Of a stretch of DNA of 64,000 bases, positions 30,660 through 43,079 are shown one piece after another. Each line of letters begins with the position of its first letter. Position 1 is the stretch's first letter. The notes beneath the pieces are model-generated. The model was not told the origin of the DNA. It was given only the letters and a program-made list of their open reading frames with translations, and did no database searches. This DNA is from Adiantum capillus-veneris (taxonomy: Eukaryota > Streptophyta > Polypodiopsida > Polypodiales > Pteridaceae): contig CM043971.1 in assembly GCA_014529385.2 (NCBI GenBank), forward strand, positions 30,987,209-31,051,208, read 5' to 3'. The position numbers and the translations under genes are program-made.

Positions 30660-32640
30660 TTGATAACCTAAGCTAGTGAGTTTAGGATGTGTAGAATAGA
30701 GTAATTTCATTGCTAATTTGTCAGTTTTTGAGTGTGTGTGTAACTCAATCTTGGTGTGATTTGATGATGATTGTGCAAGAAATTGATGCTAATGTTGAGT
30801 TATGAATACCCTGAGTTATGAATACCCCAAACCCACAATTCCACCCCCAATTTCTCTAATTTCATGCTAGCCCTTGCTAATTCACTTCATTTCTATGCTA
30901 ATTGTACTAATTTCATGAGAATTTTTACTAATTTTGACTAACCTTGCTAACCTACCCGCTAACAATTGAAGTGTAATATATGATTTATTCCCTTTTAAGA
31001 GGTGGAATCATCGCTCTAATCAAGTTAATTGTGCTAATTTATGCCTAATTTGATGATTTGCATGTGTGATTTTTTACCTACGATGGTCAATTTTGGAGCC
31101 GATTTGATGGTGCACATGCTTGTGTGTGCAATGATGTATCGTCGCGTGGAGCAAAGGAATAGATTGGAGTGAAATTACAATGTAAGTGCACTCATTTGCT
31201 CATGTCAATTCTTGATTGATTAATGAGGTTCAATGTTGCTAATTATTTGCTAAAATTAGGTGTGTAACACAAATTGACCTACACTTTGCACCTAATTTGA
31301 TTCACTTGGAATAAAATTGATAGTCAAATTTTGACTAATGACCTTTGTGTGTGTCAAAATAATGTTTAATTCTCATCAAGAATTCATGTGTGTGCATAAA
31401 AATCATGTGTGTGTGCATGCATCAAAGAGGGAAAAAAACTGTCAAAATTTTCAAGTGTGTGTGCACCTAATCTTGAATGTGTGCATACATTGATGGAATT
31501 GATGATTTATGAGTATGAAGCCATGTAATTGATGTGTAATGCTAGGCTAATTCAATCATTGGATAAGCCTAATTACCAAAAATTTGGGCAAAAATTGAGT
31601 GTGTGTGCCTATCCAAGAACACTTGATTTTCTATGATTGATGGTCAATTAGGGCACCTAAATGATTTTTGATTGCAAAATGATCATGAAAAGTGTGTGCA
31701 ATCATTAGGTATAAGCCTAAATTCATTTCCAATTGAGAAAAATTCGATCATTTGTGCTTAATTTTTGAGTGTGTGCATTGCTTGATTGGGTAAAAATAGT
31801 GTTAATTGTTTAGAAATTGAGCATGCATGCATTCAATTATGCTTGATCGAGTTTGCAATTTGAGCATTGCAATATGGCATTGATGTAATTTTTGCATAAA
31901 ATTTTGGCCTAAATTTGGATGTGTGTGCCTACTCAATGGCATGTGCAATCCAGTGCTTGAATGAATAATTGGTATTCTTTACCAATTATGATGATTAATT
32001 TGGCCAAATAATTGATGTGTGTGTCACAATTGGCTTGGGCAATTGGGATAGATCACTCAATTGGTACTCAATTGTGTAGATTTTTAGTGTATTTCCATGC
32101 TAATGATAAATCAATTTGATGAACATGGAAAAAATGCACTAATGTGTGTGCCTATGCACTGGTGCTTGATATCCAATTTGGAATGAATGATTTTGGTGCC
32201 ACCACTAATCATGATGATTGAAAGACTTAAAAGGATTGATGTATATGATTGACTTGAGATAATTCAATTGATAAGCAATTGAGAATGATTTTACGTGCTA
32301 TTGTCATTTTGTTGATTCAGCATTTGCAAATGCCATAATCAAGTAGCATCACAAGCCAATATGACAAACCGAAAAGGTTTGGATGATTAAAACTATTTGT
32401 TACAAGCAACTCAAGTCATTGGCAATGATTGATACATTGGAATTGAATTTTCTATTGAGAGAAATTTTGCTTTAGTCAATCATATGTGCAACTACCAATC
32501 GATTGTGAATTGATTTAATTTTGATATGGAAATTGGAATTGTGTGCACACACAAATCAAAGTGGAGAATTGAAATTTACATGTTGAGTAGCATGATCAAT
32601 TTTGGTAAGAATGTATTCAAAAGTCCGGACTTATCAAAAA
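30660..32640 (+). other. E2 internal non-coding region with TGTGTGC motifs
   Basis: About 2 kb of AT-rich DNA without ORFs. From about 31110 to 32545 a TGTGTGC or TGTGTGTGC motif recurs about a dozen times, mostly followed by CTA, CAA or CAT, at irregular spacing and separated by AATTGAT-rich DNA. Confidence 0.6.
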
Positions 32641-32810
32641 GAAGTTGATATGTGTGTTACTTTTGTGATCGTGGGAACGCCCCCAAGAAAATATTTAAAC
32701 AGATAAAAATCAAAAAATAAAAACCCAAGTCCCACCTCGCAGCTTTCGACGCTCTCAACACGACACACACACTCTCGTGATCCACCACGGGAATGTACTC
32801 CAAGAGAGGA

Positions 32811-32816
<6 letters not shown>

Positions 32817-32863
<47 letters not shown>
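32817..32863. repeat. (TA)n microsatellite
   Basis: About 23 uninterrupted TA units inside E2. Confidence 0.98.
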
Positions 32864-32866
<3 letters not shown>

Positions 32867-32939
32867 AAAATAAATGAAAATAACACACACACCCCTGGCC
32901 TCAAAAGAACTGGCCCGCCTGGCTTGGCGCCTCTCGATT

Positions 32940-33120
32940 CTCTCTCACACACACACTTGCTTATCTCCCACTTGCAGTTGGCGTTTTCGCCAACACACAC
33001 ACACACACTTGCTTATCTCCCACTTGCAGTTGGCATTTTCGCCAGCACACACACACACACACTTGCTTATCTCCCACTTGCAGTTGGCGTTTTCGCCAAC
33101 ACACACACACACACACACAT
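32940..33120 (+). repeat. Three-copy minisatellite with CA spacers
   Basis: ACTTGCTTATCTCCCACTTG followed by CAGTTGGCGTTTTCGCCA occurs three times, joined by CA runs, at a period of about 53-55 bp. Each copy contains a small hairpin, TTGGCG-TTTT-CGCCAA; the second copy has one stem mismatch (GGCATT). Confidence 0.95.
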
Positions 33121-33395
33121 CCATTTAAGGCTGCCAAATATGGCGCGTAGAAAAATGCTACACCACAGACACACACACATAAAACTGCTCGCTTACCACC
33201 GCCAGCTCACCCACACATTGTGCCATCTCTCTCGGCCCGCTTTCAACTGAGTCCCACGTGCTTAGCGTCCTTGCCCTGTTGACCTGTGGGAAATTGGAAT
33301 CCAATCAAACATACCCACACACAATCTCTGTTGTTGACCTGGGCTCTCAACAACACACACACACAAGGGCCACTTCTGGCTCTTGACTGGGCAAA

Positions 33396-33405
33396 ACACA
33401 CATAC

Positions 33406-33440
<35 letters not shown>
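33396..33440. repeat. (CA)n microsatellite
   Basis: CA units run from about 33402 to 33438 inside E2. Another CACACA patch lies at 33348-33364. Confidence 0.9.
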
Positions 33441-33442
<2 letters not shown>

Positions 33443-34590
33443 GTTGTCCCACCCCACCTTGCTCGCTGTCCCTAGACCCTACTTGCATTTTCAAACCATC
33501 ACCATATGCTCTTGGCTTGTTTCCATGCATGAGAGATTGTAAAAATTGTAAAATATGCTTATGTAGAAGCATTTTATCTCTCTCATTGTTGTTGTGTATG
33601 CATAAATTTGCTATCAAAGAGCATCATGTGCATAACCAAAGGCACTTTTTTCCCTTGGGTTTTTTCCCTTTGGTAAATTCGGGTTTGCAAGACCCTAGCT
33701 TTAGGATTTCATTAATGTTTTTGTGGTTTCTGGCTTTCAATAAAAGGATTTGGAGCTCATGTTCACACTTAGCTTCAAAAAGCTTCTTTTGTAAAATAAA
33801 GAGATGGAGAGACTTCTCTACACAAAGGGGATGCTTGCTCAAGGATGCTCAAAAGAGCATGAATAAGTGTAATCCTTCCATGATTTTGCTCTTTTTTCAT
33901 CTCTCCATTCTCTATACTTGGCTTAAGTAATTTTTGCTTCTAAGATATGGTTTTCTCACGTTCGAAAGCTAGGCATCCTAAAGTTTCAACACTTTTTCTT
34001 TGTGAATATTAACTCATCAAAAAATTAAGTTTTATGTGTGCTAATCATAGGTAATTGGCCTTGACCTTAGGTTAATGTAGATTCATTTCTCATTAGTCCT
34101 AGACTCTTAGTGATAGTCTTAATATTCCATTCATTTTTTACATGACCTAGAGCTATGATTAGGATTTAGTCCTTTAGTCCAATTGCCATAAAAATCTCAT
34201 GATGGAAGCAATAAAAAAGTGCTAAAAAAATGAATCAATGAAGCGAAAAAGTGTCAAGAAAAAGTAGCAAAAATGTTACTAGACACATGAAAAGAAAATT
34301 TCTATGTTATGTTGTGTCTATGTGAGGCCTAGCGCCTTATTGGCACTTGGCAGGCAAGGGGAATCACCTTGGCTCGCTTGGTAAAGGCCCTAAACCAATT
34401 CCCTGGGCTGACAGGGGTTAGCCGTCGCCTTGGTAGGCTAGTAGGCCTTTGGAACACCTTCTTGAGGGTTCAAGGAGCCGAGAGTTGTACCTAAACTTGC
34501 CTTGGGGTGGTAGCCTTGTGATGTGTTTTACTTTTTCCTCTGAATGACAAAAACAAATCTTCCATGAGCTTCAAAAATCTTTGACAATGT
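33441..34590 (+). other. E2 internal non-coding region
   Basis: No gag, pol or host gene motifs. A GC-richer stretch at 34320-34490 repeats TTGGCTCGCTTGG and TTGGTAGGCTAGTAGGC phrases. Short frames (for example 33286-33930) have no recognisable domain. Confidence 0.5.
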
Positions 34591-36197
34591 TGTAATGAAA
34601 TTGGCCTATTTAATTTGAGAGTAGCGGAAATTAATGAGAGTACTTTTGAGAAATGACTTTGTGAGCATAGTGGATGAACATAATTGAAGATAGCAACATA
34701 ATCATAGCAATTAGTTAACTTGGCATGAACAATACTTTTGCAAGAGAGATAATTTAGAGAACATGACAACAGTTGAGGACCGGATTTATGTGGAGCCGGC
34801 CCCCCTCCAACAGGAATTTGTATTATGATTTCTCCCATTAAGAGAGACTTGTTACAATACAATCTTTGTGTTCCTTGTGACCTAGGTGATGCAATGAAGA
34901 TGGAAAGCTTCATGCATCACAAACATAACATAAACTTGAAGAAAGCTTTAACTATCCCAAGCCTCAGTCCCAAGACCTCAAACACCTTCGAAGGTGGAGA
35001 GAGCTAGCAGGGAATGAGGGTAGGGAAGAGGAAGAAGAAACATTTCGTAGGAGAAAGAATTAGTTCCTCACTTATCATAACTCTTGTTGCTAGCATACAT
35101 AATAGCATAGTAATGAAGAAGAAGGATATGGCAAGCTTAAGCATTGAAGCATGGCTCTTGGTTGGATTTGCACTCCATATCCAAGAGTGTTGGTGTAGGC
35201 TCTCAACCTCTACTTGCTTGGAGAAGGATAGGGAGCTCTTGCACTTTGCATAGCACACAATGAGAGTGTTTTTGAGTGTGTGTGGGTGACTATACCCCCT
35301 AAGCAACCCCCTAGCTTTCTTGGGTCGACCCCCCCTTGTAGCTCATGCTTGAAGCTCATTGGACCCCTCTAGGCCTAGCCAATCACAAGCAGGAGGCATT
35401 ACAAGCAACAAGGGTAGCCTTGAGACAAGTGTCCCCCTTTCCCTTTTGAGAGAGAGGGCTAGATAAATGATAAATCAATTAATTAAATCTCCTAAATTAT
35501 TATTTGACCCCTTGGTTGGCCAACCAATAGGCTTCAGGCACACCATGAGGGCAACAAGAGGAGGAACTTGACAAGTGTCCCTTTTGCTTTCCTTGTACCA
35601 TGCATACCTTGTGTGAGTGTGTGGGTGTTCTCTCTCATCCCCCCTCATGTAGGGCTCGCCCCCTCCTTGTAGGGATTGAATCTTTGACTTTTTTGACACC
35701 TCAAGCCCCTCATGCATAGGCCCAGTTCCCACCACAAGCTTGGCTCATAAGCACTTTTTGCTTGGGCTGGGTTCTCACCTCAAGTGCAACCCTAGCATCT
35801 CAAGCGTGTCAAGCACCTCAAGCATCTCAATAATTAAGCACCTCAAGCATCTCAAGCACCTCAATCATCAAGCAGGACAAGCACCTCGAGCTGGGTCGGG
35901 TTCCCGCGCCTCAAGCTCAGCCCTAGCTTACCTAAGGTCAAAAGCCTTTTACACACATTATTGGAGGTCTTCAATGAAGCTAACCCTAAGTTCTTATGCT
36001 CCATTTGTTAGCCTTGCTCTTTGATAGACCATCTCTCATTTGGGCCCCTTTACCATTGGCCCCGTGTTGAGATAGATCTATAAGCACATGTCTATATCTT
36101 AACACTTGTTCCCGTTTATTCTCCCACATTAAGTAATCAATTTAATATGAGAAAATCATTTGGATTGGTTAGATATTAGATATTAGATTTTATGACA
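34591..36197 (-). repeat. Solo LTR, family A-D (copy B)
   Basis: It starts TGTAATGAAATTGGCC and ends TTTATGACA, collinear with copy C (47848-49305), including CTTGGCATGAACAATACTTTT, GAGGACCGGATTTA and the terminal ATATGAGAAAATCATTTGG. Both sides are flanked by ATGT (34587-34590, 36198-36201). No internal region is present, so it is a solo LTR left by recombination. A CTCAAGCACCTCAAGCATC tandem stretch at about 35800-35890 is specific to this copy. Confidence 0.88.
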
Positions 36198-36842
36198 ATG
36201 TACTAATAGATTAGGAGCTTTTTACAATCCATAGACATGATAGACTTGAATGATTTATTAAGAGTGGTCACATAGTTTTTAGGCTTGTAGGTTTATGAAC
36301 TTTCATTAGCCTAGGGTCATAATTGATTGCTTGTGTTTCATGCATAAAATTGAAATTTCAAGTTGTTTAATTTTCACAATAGTGTACGTATCTTTTTTGC
36401 TTTATGTTGTCTAGTTTTTTACTATGATTCACCCATCTTTTAGAAGCAAAAAAATTCACTTTGCATGATTCTTCATTGTACTTCATGTTTTTATCCTTGT
36501 TGGACTTTGATGCTCATTATTTGTTCTTATGTTTTGCAGCTCAACATTTCTTCCATGGCATTAGGAGAAACTTGGACTCAATTTTGGGCCCTGTAAGAAA
36601 CGCCAACTCAGCATAGAGAGAGGTAATTATGAAAAATGCAAAAGTTATTTTTTGGAATTCCATTTCTCACAGTACATACGTAAAAGTTTGCTCAATCACT
36701 TAAATGCATGCTCGTACAAAATGCTTTTCGAAAGCCCAACTTAAGTGTACACAAAATTCCATGTCTGTGAATCTTAATGAGCGATGAGAGAAAACACATA
36801 AGAGTTATTTTCAAAATACAAAAATAATGCCACGAAATAGAG
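36198..36842 (+). other. E2 internal spacer
   Basis: AT-rich and non-coding; nothing recognised. Confidence 0.4.
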
Positions 36843-37528
36843 GCACAAGTATCAATCACCTTTTTATGAAGTACTAGCAATTTAAATTCGAACAGATTGT
36901 ACTTGACTTTGATTGATAGGTACTATTTAAGACTATGAAGGAGTCATAACCAAGCGAATAGAGGCGCTTGAGGGGTCTCTGGGACCTCTATTCCCTTGGT
37001 TCTGACCTTATGAGGCCCTAGGATTAATATATAACACTTTTTAAGCCCACGGATACATCCGGAACGTCCAAAAACCATAGGATAGCTCTTTAAAACACTG
37101 AAATCTGGCGTCTCTAGCTCAAGATATAGCATTTTTAAGCCTAGGGCCTCATGAGGTCAGTACCAAGCGAATAGAGGCCCTTGAGGGGTAGGGCCTCTAT
37201 TCGCTTGGTACTGACCTCATGAGACCCTAGGCTTAAAAATGCTATATCTTGAGCTAGAGACGCCAGATTTCAGTGTTCTAAAGAGCTATCCTATGGTTTT
37301 TGGACATTCCGGATGCAGCCGTGGGCTTAAAAAGTGCTATATCTTAATCCTAGGGCCTCATAAGGTCATAACCAAGCGAATAGAGGTCCCAGAGACCCCT
37401 CAAGCGCCTCTATTCGCTTGGTTCTGACTCCTTCATAGTCTTAAATAGTACCTATCAATCAAAGTCAAGTACAATCTGTTCGAATTTAAATTGCGAGTAC
37501 TTCATAAAAAGGTGATTGATACTTGTGC
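36843..37528. repeat. Large foldback with nested hairpins
   Basis: Arms of about 340 bp (36843-37185 and 37190-37528) are near-perfect inverted copies. The centre is a 28-bp perfect stem, GAGGTCAGTACCAAGCGAAT leading into AGAGGCCC, with a 10-nt loop. Each arm also contains a smaller hairpin (about 36941-37003 and 37367-37432) built from the same CCAAGCGAATAGAGG motif and its complement. The 62-residue frames in each arm are mirror images and not genes. It could be a MITE-like foldback or a source of double-stranded RNA. Confidence 0.93.
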
Positions 37529-37854
37529 GAGATGCACAAGTACAAGTACTTCACTTTATATGATAGCAACAACGGGTCATAAAAAGGCGTTTGGCGCTTG
37601 TCCCGGATTTCATTATCAAGAGCCTTACTTTTCTGATGATAGTGACAATTTCACCAAAATGGTTTTCATGGACATTTTCAAAATGAGAAAAAATGTTTTT
37701 TCAACGTAATGTTAGCCTTCTTCCTATTGGCTAAGGAGCATTCTCTCACTAGAGTTGAAAGGCCCGAAAATGAGTCCATTTCTTTCCTAATGACTTGCTT
37801 TCTACCATGTCACCGTGTCTTGCTTCACCGGCACACGAGGACGTGCGCCAAATT
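37529..37854 (+). other. E2 3' internal end
   Basis: Non-coding stretch between the foldback and the PPT. A short frame at 37491-37709 has no recognisable domain. Confidence 0.4.
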
Positions 37855-37865
37855 AGGAAGGGGGA
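37855..37865 (+). other. E2 polypurine tract
   Basis: AGGAAGGGGGA stands two bases before the 3' LTR start at 37868. Confidence 0.8.
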
Positions 37866-37867
37866 CA

Positions 37868-38535
37868 TGTTAGCAGCGGCTAACACAAGCTACACAGAAT
37901 GTGCATCAAGCGGGAGATATCTATGGTTGTGCATATTATTTCTGACTCACTTTGTATAAGTTTTGGACTCACTTGGAGCTCCAAAGTTGTATATGCTAGT
38001 TAGAAGGCCCAAGCTTAAACCAATAGTAAAAGGGATTGTGGTGAAAACCTTTAAAAGGAAGCCTTTATGCAAGGAGGCTTCATTATTGAGTATCCACTCT
38101 TGAGGATCCACTTTTGAGAGCTCCTTCTCTCTTGAGTGTTCACTCTATGGCCTAGCCTTGAGCTTAATGTTTATGATTGAGAGGCTAGTGCTAATCATTG
38201 TAATTAGAGTAAGCTCTTCTTGATTAATCTAATTCTTATTTTCTCATTAGTCCACTTCTTCTCTACATTTCATCTTGTCATGAAGTAGTATTACACTTTT
38301 ATTATTCTAGATTTGAGAGATGTATGTACTTTTTGCTATTAACCACTCTTATTCTTCTATAAGCATTTGATTTGTGATATTTAACATCACTAATTAGGTT
38401 GATTAAGCTGGGTCTTAATCTTGTAATTAGTGTGTGTGCCCTATTGTTTGTTTGTGTGTAGATAGGTTTTATGAAGCTCTAGCACCATTCACCTCGTGTG
38501 TGTAGCTATTGATGAAGTTCCATGATTGCCATGTG
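37868..38535 (+). repeat. E2 3' LTR, truncated
   Basis: It begins TGTTAGCAGCGGCTAACA and matches 11523-12157, then about 25 bases of the second LTR part, breaking at CATGTG. Roughly the last 290 bp are missing. DNA from 38536 matches, inverted, the DNA beside the LTR copy at 43756. Confidence 0.9.
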
Positions 38536-39050
38536 CATTAGGAAAAATATGAACCCTCTAGGGGCCCTTTGGGATTAAGGTTAATTAGAGGCCAGCCAAT
38601 AGGAAGAGGGTGGTGGACACACTCTATACCCTCAAAAAAGTAGGGGGACAAGGTAGCCTTACACCTCTTAATGGCCTCTTACCTAGTGAGAAGGTAAGGG
38701 AGGTGGCTAGGGGAAAGAGAGGGGGGGGGGGGGAGGGAGACCACTTTGACCTTTTTTCCTCCACTTTTTGGCCCGGATTTAAAAATACACTAAAAATTTT
38801 AAAATTTCAAAAAATTTCAAATTTCAAGTTTTCCCTCCTTAAAAGGTCCCCTAACCTATTTCATGGTCAAAAAAGTATTTTTGACCTCCAAAAGTCAAAA
38901 ACGTGCACTAAAAAATTCCAAAAAATTAATTTTTTTCAAAAAATTTCAAAACATCATTTTTCACCCTCCAAAGTCTTTCCAAACCTATTCTATAGCTAAA
39001 AGTGATTTTCTCTCTCTACAAACCCTTTTCCAAGCTCTCCATGGCTGCAA
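38536..39050. repeat. Left arm of a diverged inverted repeat
   Basis: CATTAGG-AAATATGAACC, GGGATTAAGG-TAAT and TCAAAAAAGTATTTTTGAC recur in reverse complement at about 43380-43750. Contains a poly-G run (38719-38733) and AAATTT-rich DNA. Short frames here are composition-driven. Confidence 0.55.
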
Positions 39051-42000
39051 CAACCACATGCACCCCCTATAGTCCAACATTATCTCTCTACTAGCTTTCT
39101 CCCATCTCCATTGTAGCACCAAGCAAGCTTCTTCCCCATCTCTTCCCCTTGCCCACCACATAGTTCCACACCAAGCTAGCTCCTCTCCCTTCTCTCACCT
39201 CCATTACAGCATGAAACAAGATTCTCCTCCTTCTACTTTCATTCACTCGCACTACATGGAAACCTCTACTCCCGAAGGTGGAAAAAGAATCAACTCACAT
39301 GACTTGCATACCACAAGAACAGGAGGTGTGAATAGTGCATGGGCATTGCAAGGATTCATTTCCAACATAAAGATAGAATGGTGAGAAAACTACCCTTGTA
39401 GCTTACATTCAGAGCTTAAGATCATCTCCATCTTTAAGTTTATCATGCTGGAGGGAATTAACCTCTTTATGGCTTTCAATGTTTAGGCTTCACACCTCAT
39501 AACATTGGGTGGTGCTATTTTGTTGATGGCTTTGGTGCGCCATCTATAGTTTTGTAGCATGTGATTGAGTCTCACAATGTAAGTAAGTTGTGTTATCTAT
39601 GGAGAGTCATCAAAGATTTTTCTTATAATTTATTCTTTGTGTAGTTGTCATTAGATTATTAGAATGATATCATTTTGTACTTTATAACTTTGTGCTCACA
39701 TAATCTGCTGTTTACTTACAGAGTCAACTTGTTTTGAGAGGACATGAGCAAGCAACCATGTGCAGAGATGGAAATCACCCTATTTTTGTTCCGTGAGGAA
39801 CCTTTCACTACCGTGTTAAAAGATTTTGATAAGAATAGTAGGATTTTTGTAGAATCTTGAACCAATAGGTACTCTCTAGGAGCTCTTAGAAAAGCCATCC
39901 CTATAGTACTACTATCTTCCCTAGTGTCATAGACACACAAATACTCGTGTATATGAATCTCTAGATGAGAAAGACAAATACTTGTAAGAGAAGCCTAACA
40001 GCAACAACATTGTCTCCATTTGTAATTATTTTTATGAGGCTGGATTCCTCTATAAATGCAATATAAATATTTCTTTTTGTTAAATGGTGTCGCACTGAGT
40101 GAGAATATTTTATTTAGATTACTGGAGTTTCATACAGATTTGAGAAATATTGTTGATTTTTTTGGATATTCTGATTTGTCTGTAAGATGTTTGAAGTTTC
40201 AAGTCTTAATCATTCCACCATGAAGAAATTCATGCAATATTTAGATTTCAGTTTAATCACTAATGGTTATTCTTATTAAGTGGATCATAACCTTTGTCAA
40301 GATGTCCTCATTTGGGGATGTTGAATATATATCAATAGCAACATTTCAAAAGTTGAGAAAGCTAAATTCTTGCTTTCCAAAATGTTATTGTTTCCATACT
40401 ATTCCTATGCCAAGCTTGACTTAGAGAAATGACAACTTGAGATGGAGGTGTAGATATATAGGGGTGAATTATTATTGATTCTTGTTTCATCATATATATT
40501 ATAAAGCCTTTGAGTTTCCACCTTTTTGAGTAGTGTTGACAAGTTTTTGGTATCAAATCTTCTTAAATATCCCTATTCATTCGCTATTGGTAGCTATTTA
40601 TTTGGTATTGTTAAAGATCATACCAATAGCTATCACCTTGTGAACTTAATTGTTGAATTGCGGATTTGATTTTTACTATGTAGCTCATTTGGATAGAGAA
40701 AGTGTAAACATAAATTATAGATACATGCATTGTTAACATAGAAGATATGTATCACTCAAACCTATATAACTGCTAATCAAGAAACCTTTGGTCGGATACT
40801 ATAACAATAGGGGTCACATGTGGTTTTAAATACCAATGAAATGGCTTAACCAAAACATTTCCAAGAACACGAGGTGAACACAAGGAAGTAAAAATTGGCT
40901 CCTTGTTTGGTTGATTTCTAGTGCTAAATGTTCTGAGTGCACAAAATTTGTGAGGCCTTTTGACCTTGCGAGTTCACTAAAGTATATGTAACATAGCACA
41001 TGTGTTCAACAGAAGCGAATTTATATTCTTGTAAAGTTACAGAAACATGTGTAGGTAAGGCCTATAAGGGCTACTTTCAATCCATTGTGGTGAACGGACA
41101 TGATATAGGAAAATTTGACATAGTGAATACTCCGGACATCAAACACTACAACTCTATCTCATGGCCATACATTAAAATAAAGCCCCTATTTGTCATTTTG
41201 AAGCCCCAGAGACCCTCAACAAGAGGGACCACAACGGCGCGTAGAATGCCCATCCAGGCACAAATAGGGACCAAGATATTTCCAAGAACAGGGGATGGAC
41301 ACAAGGAAGTAAAAAATGGTTGATAAGCATGATACAAGGTTTAGGTATCTGCCATTTGGGGGGGGGGGGGGAGGGGTTGCTATGAACACATTAAACTGTC
41401 CAGTTCTATCTCATGGCCATGCATTAAAAAAAGCTTGTACTTGTCATTTTAGGGGCCCAGGGACCCTCAACAAGAGGGGCCACAAGGGTGCGCAAACTAG
41501 CCATCCAAAATTTTGGATGGCTGATTTGCGCGCCCTTGTGGCCCCTCATGTTGAGGGTCCCTGGGGCCCTAAAATGACAAGTACAAGATGTAAAACAGAC
41601 ATTTCTTAATTTTTCCTTAATCTACGGGCTCGAACGGGCATTAAAACCATGGAATTTGAAAATACTCAGAGAACCAATGTTTTTTATTGTGTTAAGGACT
41701 GCATTTCCTACATACAAAACTTTCTCAAAATCTCACCCTAACACCTTCAAAAGTGGCTTCCAAGGAGTGCCCTCGATCAAAAATTGAAACTGAAGGAAAA
41801 CAATCAGAATGAACTCCTAGACTGTGTACAAACTTTAAAATAACCAAAATTTCCTTTTAAAAAAAGTTATTGCTAAAAATTTGAAAATAGACCACCCTTA
41901 GACTTCCCACAATGATAGAAATCAAAAGGTTCAAGGAGAGGTCTGGTGTCACAAGTGCATGGTAGGAATCTAATCGAGGCTTATTCCGTCAAGATCTCTT

Positions 42001-43079
42001 ATACTTTATTATGTCTTCTCATGTACAATCTTACCAAAAAAAAACAAACTTACACTTTAAATGACTATAAATTTTATTTAACTTATCAAACAATCTAAAA
42101 TATGGTAGACCTAGAGTGCTCTTACACATCAACAAACAAAAAAGTCCAAATTTCTTCTCATTAACTTTGATAAACATACATCTGTGAACAGTTTACAAGG
42201 AGTAGTGTGGTCATAGTTCTTACATCCATTCCATGACATGGTATGCTCCTGGGGTGACCTATCACATAAAAATATCTTTGGTAGGAGTGCCCTCATGTTA
42301 GGAAAGAGTGTGTTGCTGCTGATGAAAAGTTTTTGCATTGTCCTACTAGGGATCTCTTCATGTCAGCATAATGATTTTTGGTGTAGCGGGAGTCACATTG
42401 CCGCTGAGGAGAGCTTTGTGCCACCGTAAAAGCTTCATGTTATGCCAGTTCCTTGAGCCGTTCTTGCAAACAACGCCACTCAACTAGCATAACAAGAGGT
42501 CACCTTGTAACAAAAACATGTATGAATTCAACATTTGCAAGCTATATAATGAAGACACTTGTTAAGTATATGTTGTACAAATTTGCAAGTATTTCTATCT
42601 AGCTGGGAATAAACAATATAAAAATATACATTAGGATGAGACTACCACCCCTAATAAGCATGGATTTGAAGAACCTACCTGCAAGATGTAACAAAGAAGA
42701 CTGTTTTAGAGGAAAAGTGGTGACACTTAGCCTCTCTAACCTGCAGCCTTTCACTATTTGTGCATAAAAGCAACCTTTGTGCAAAGCACTACAAAACAAG
42801 TAGAGGCAACACCTTAGACTTCAAAGTTTATGATAAGAAGAACACAATCAAAAGTAAGAAGTATATTGTTACCTTGCATAAAGGGGTGTTTTATTCAAAT
42901 ATGTGATGGTATTGGCAAGATATTGAAGAATCGTCAACATTCATCTCACCGATGCTACGACGTTCCTGGGATGACCTCTGCTCACTCTCACGTGCGGCCT
43001 TCGATGCAAACGTTGCGAACAAGCAAATATGTATGCATACGATTTGTGATGTCCTTGAGCACCATGGTAGTTGTTGCAT
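39051..43079. other. Non-coding DNA between inverted arms
   Basis: No ORF above about 110 codons and no recognisable protein. A segment at about 40860-41320 is partly repeated at 41390-41480 (CTATCTCATGGCCAT, GAGACCCTCAACAAGAGG). A poly-G run lies at 41358-41371. The palindrome at 41434 is listed separately. Confidence 0.5.
41434..41587. repeat. 154-bp near-perfect palindrome
   Basis: Arms of 77 bp meet at AAAATTTT with no spacer. The outer arm is CTTGTACTTGTCATTTTAG; mismatches are few. A single related arm, not inverted-repeated, lies upstream at about 41175-41260. Confidence 0.93.

Larger units (their letters stand above)
11523..38535 (+). mobile_element. E2: non-coding LTR element with nested insertions
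   Basis: The element reads plus-strand: 5' LTR (11523-12157 plus 30314-30639), PBS at 30642-30659, internal region, PPT at 37855-37865, and a truncated 3' LTR at 37868-38535. Its internal 7.2 kb, including a nested solo LTR and a foldback, has no gag or pol sequence, so it resembles a large retrotransposon derivative that would need proteins from another element. The 5' LTR is split by the 18-kb DNA element at 12158-30313, which itself contains E3. No target duplication of E2 is visible because both outer ends are damaged. Confidence 0.75.

Noticed and set aside
36944-37427. Two near-identical 62-codon ORFs in opposite directions
   Set aside because: They are the two arms of the foldback, not a gene pair.
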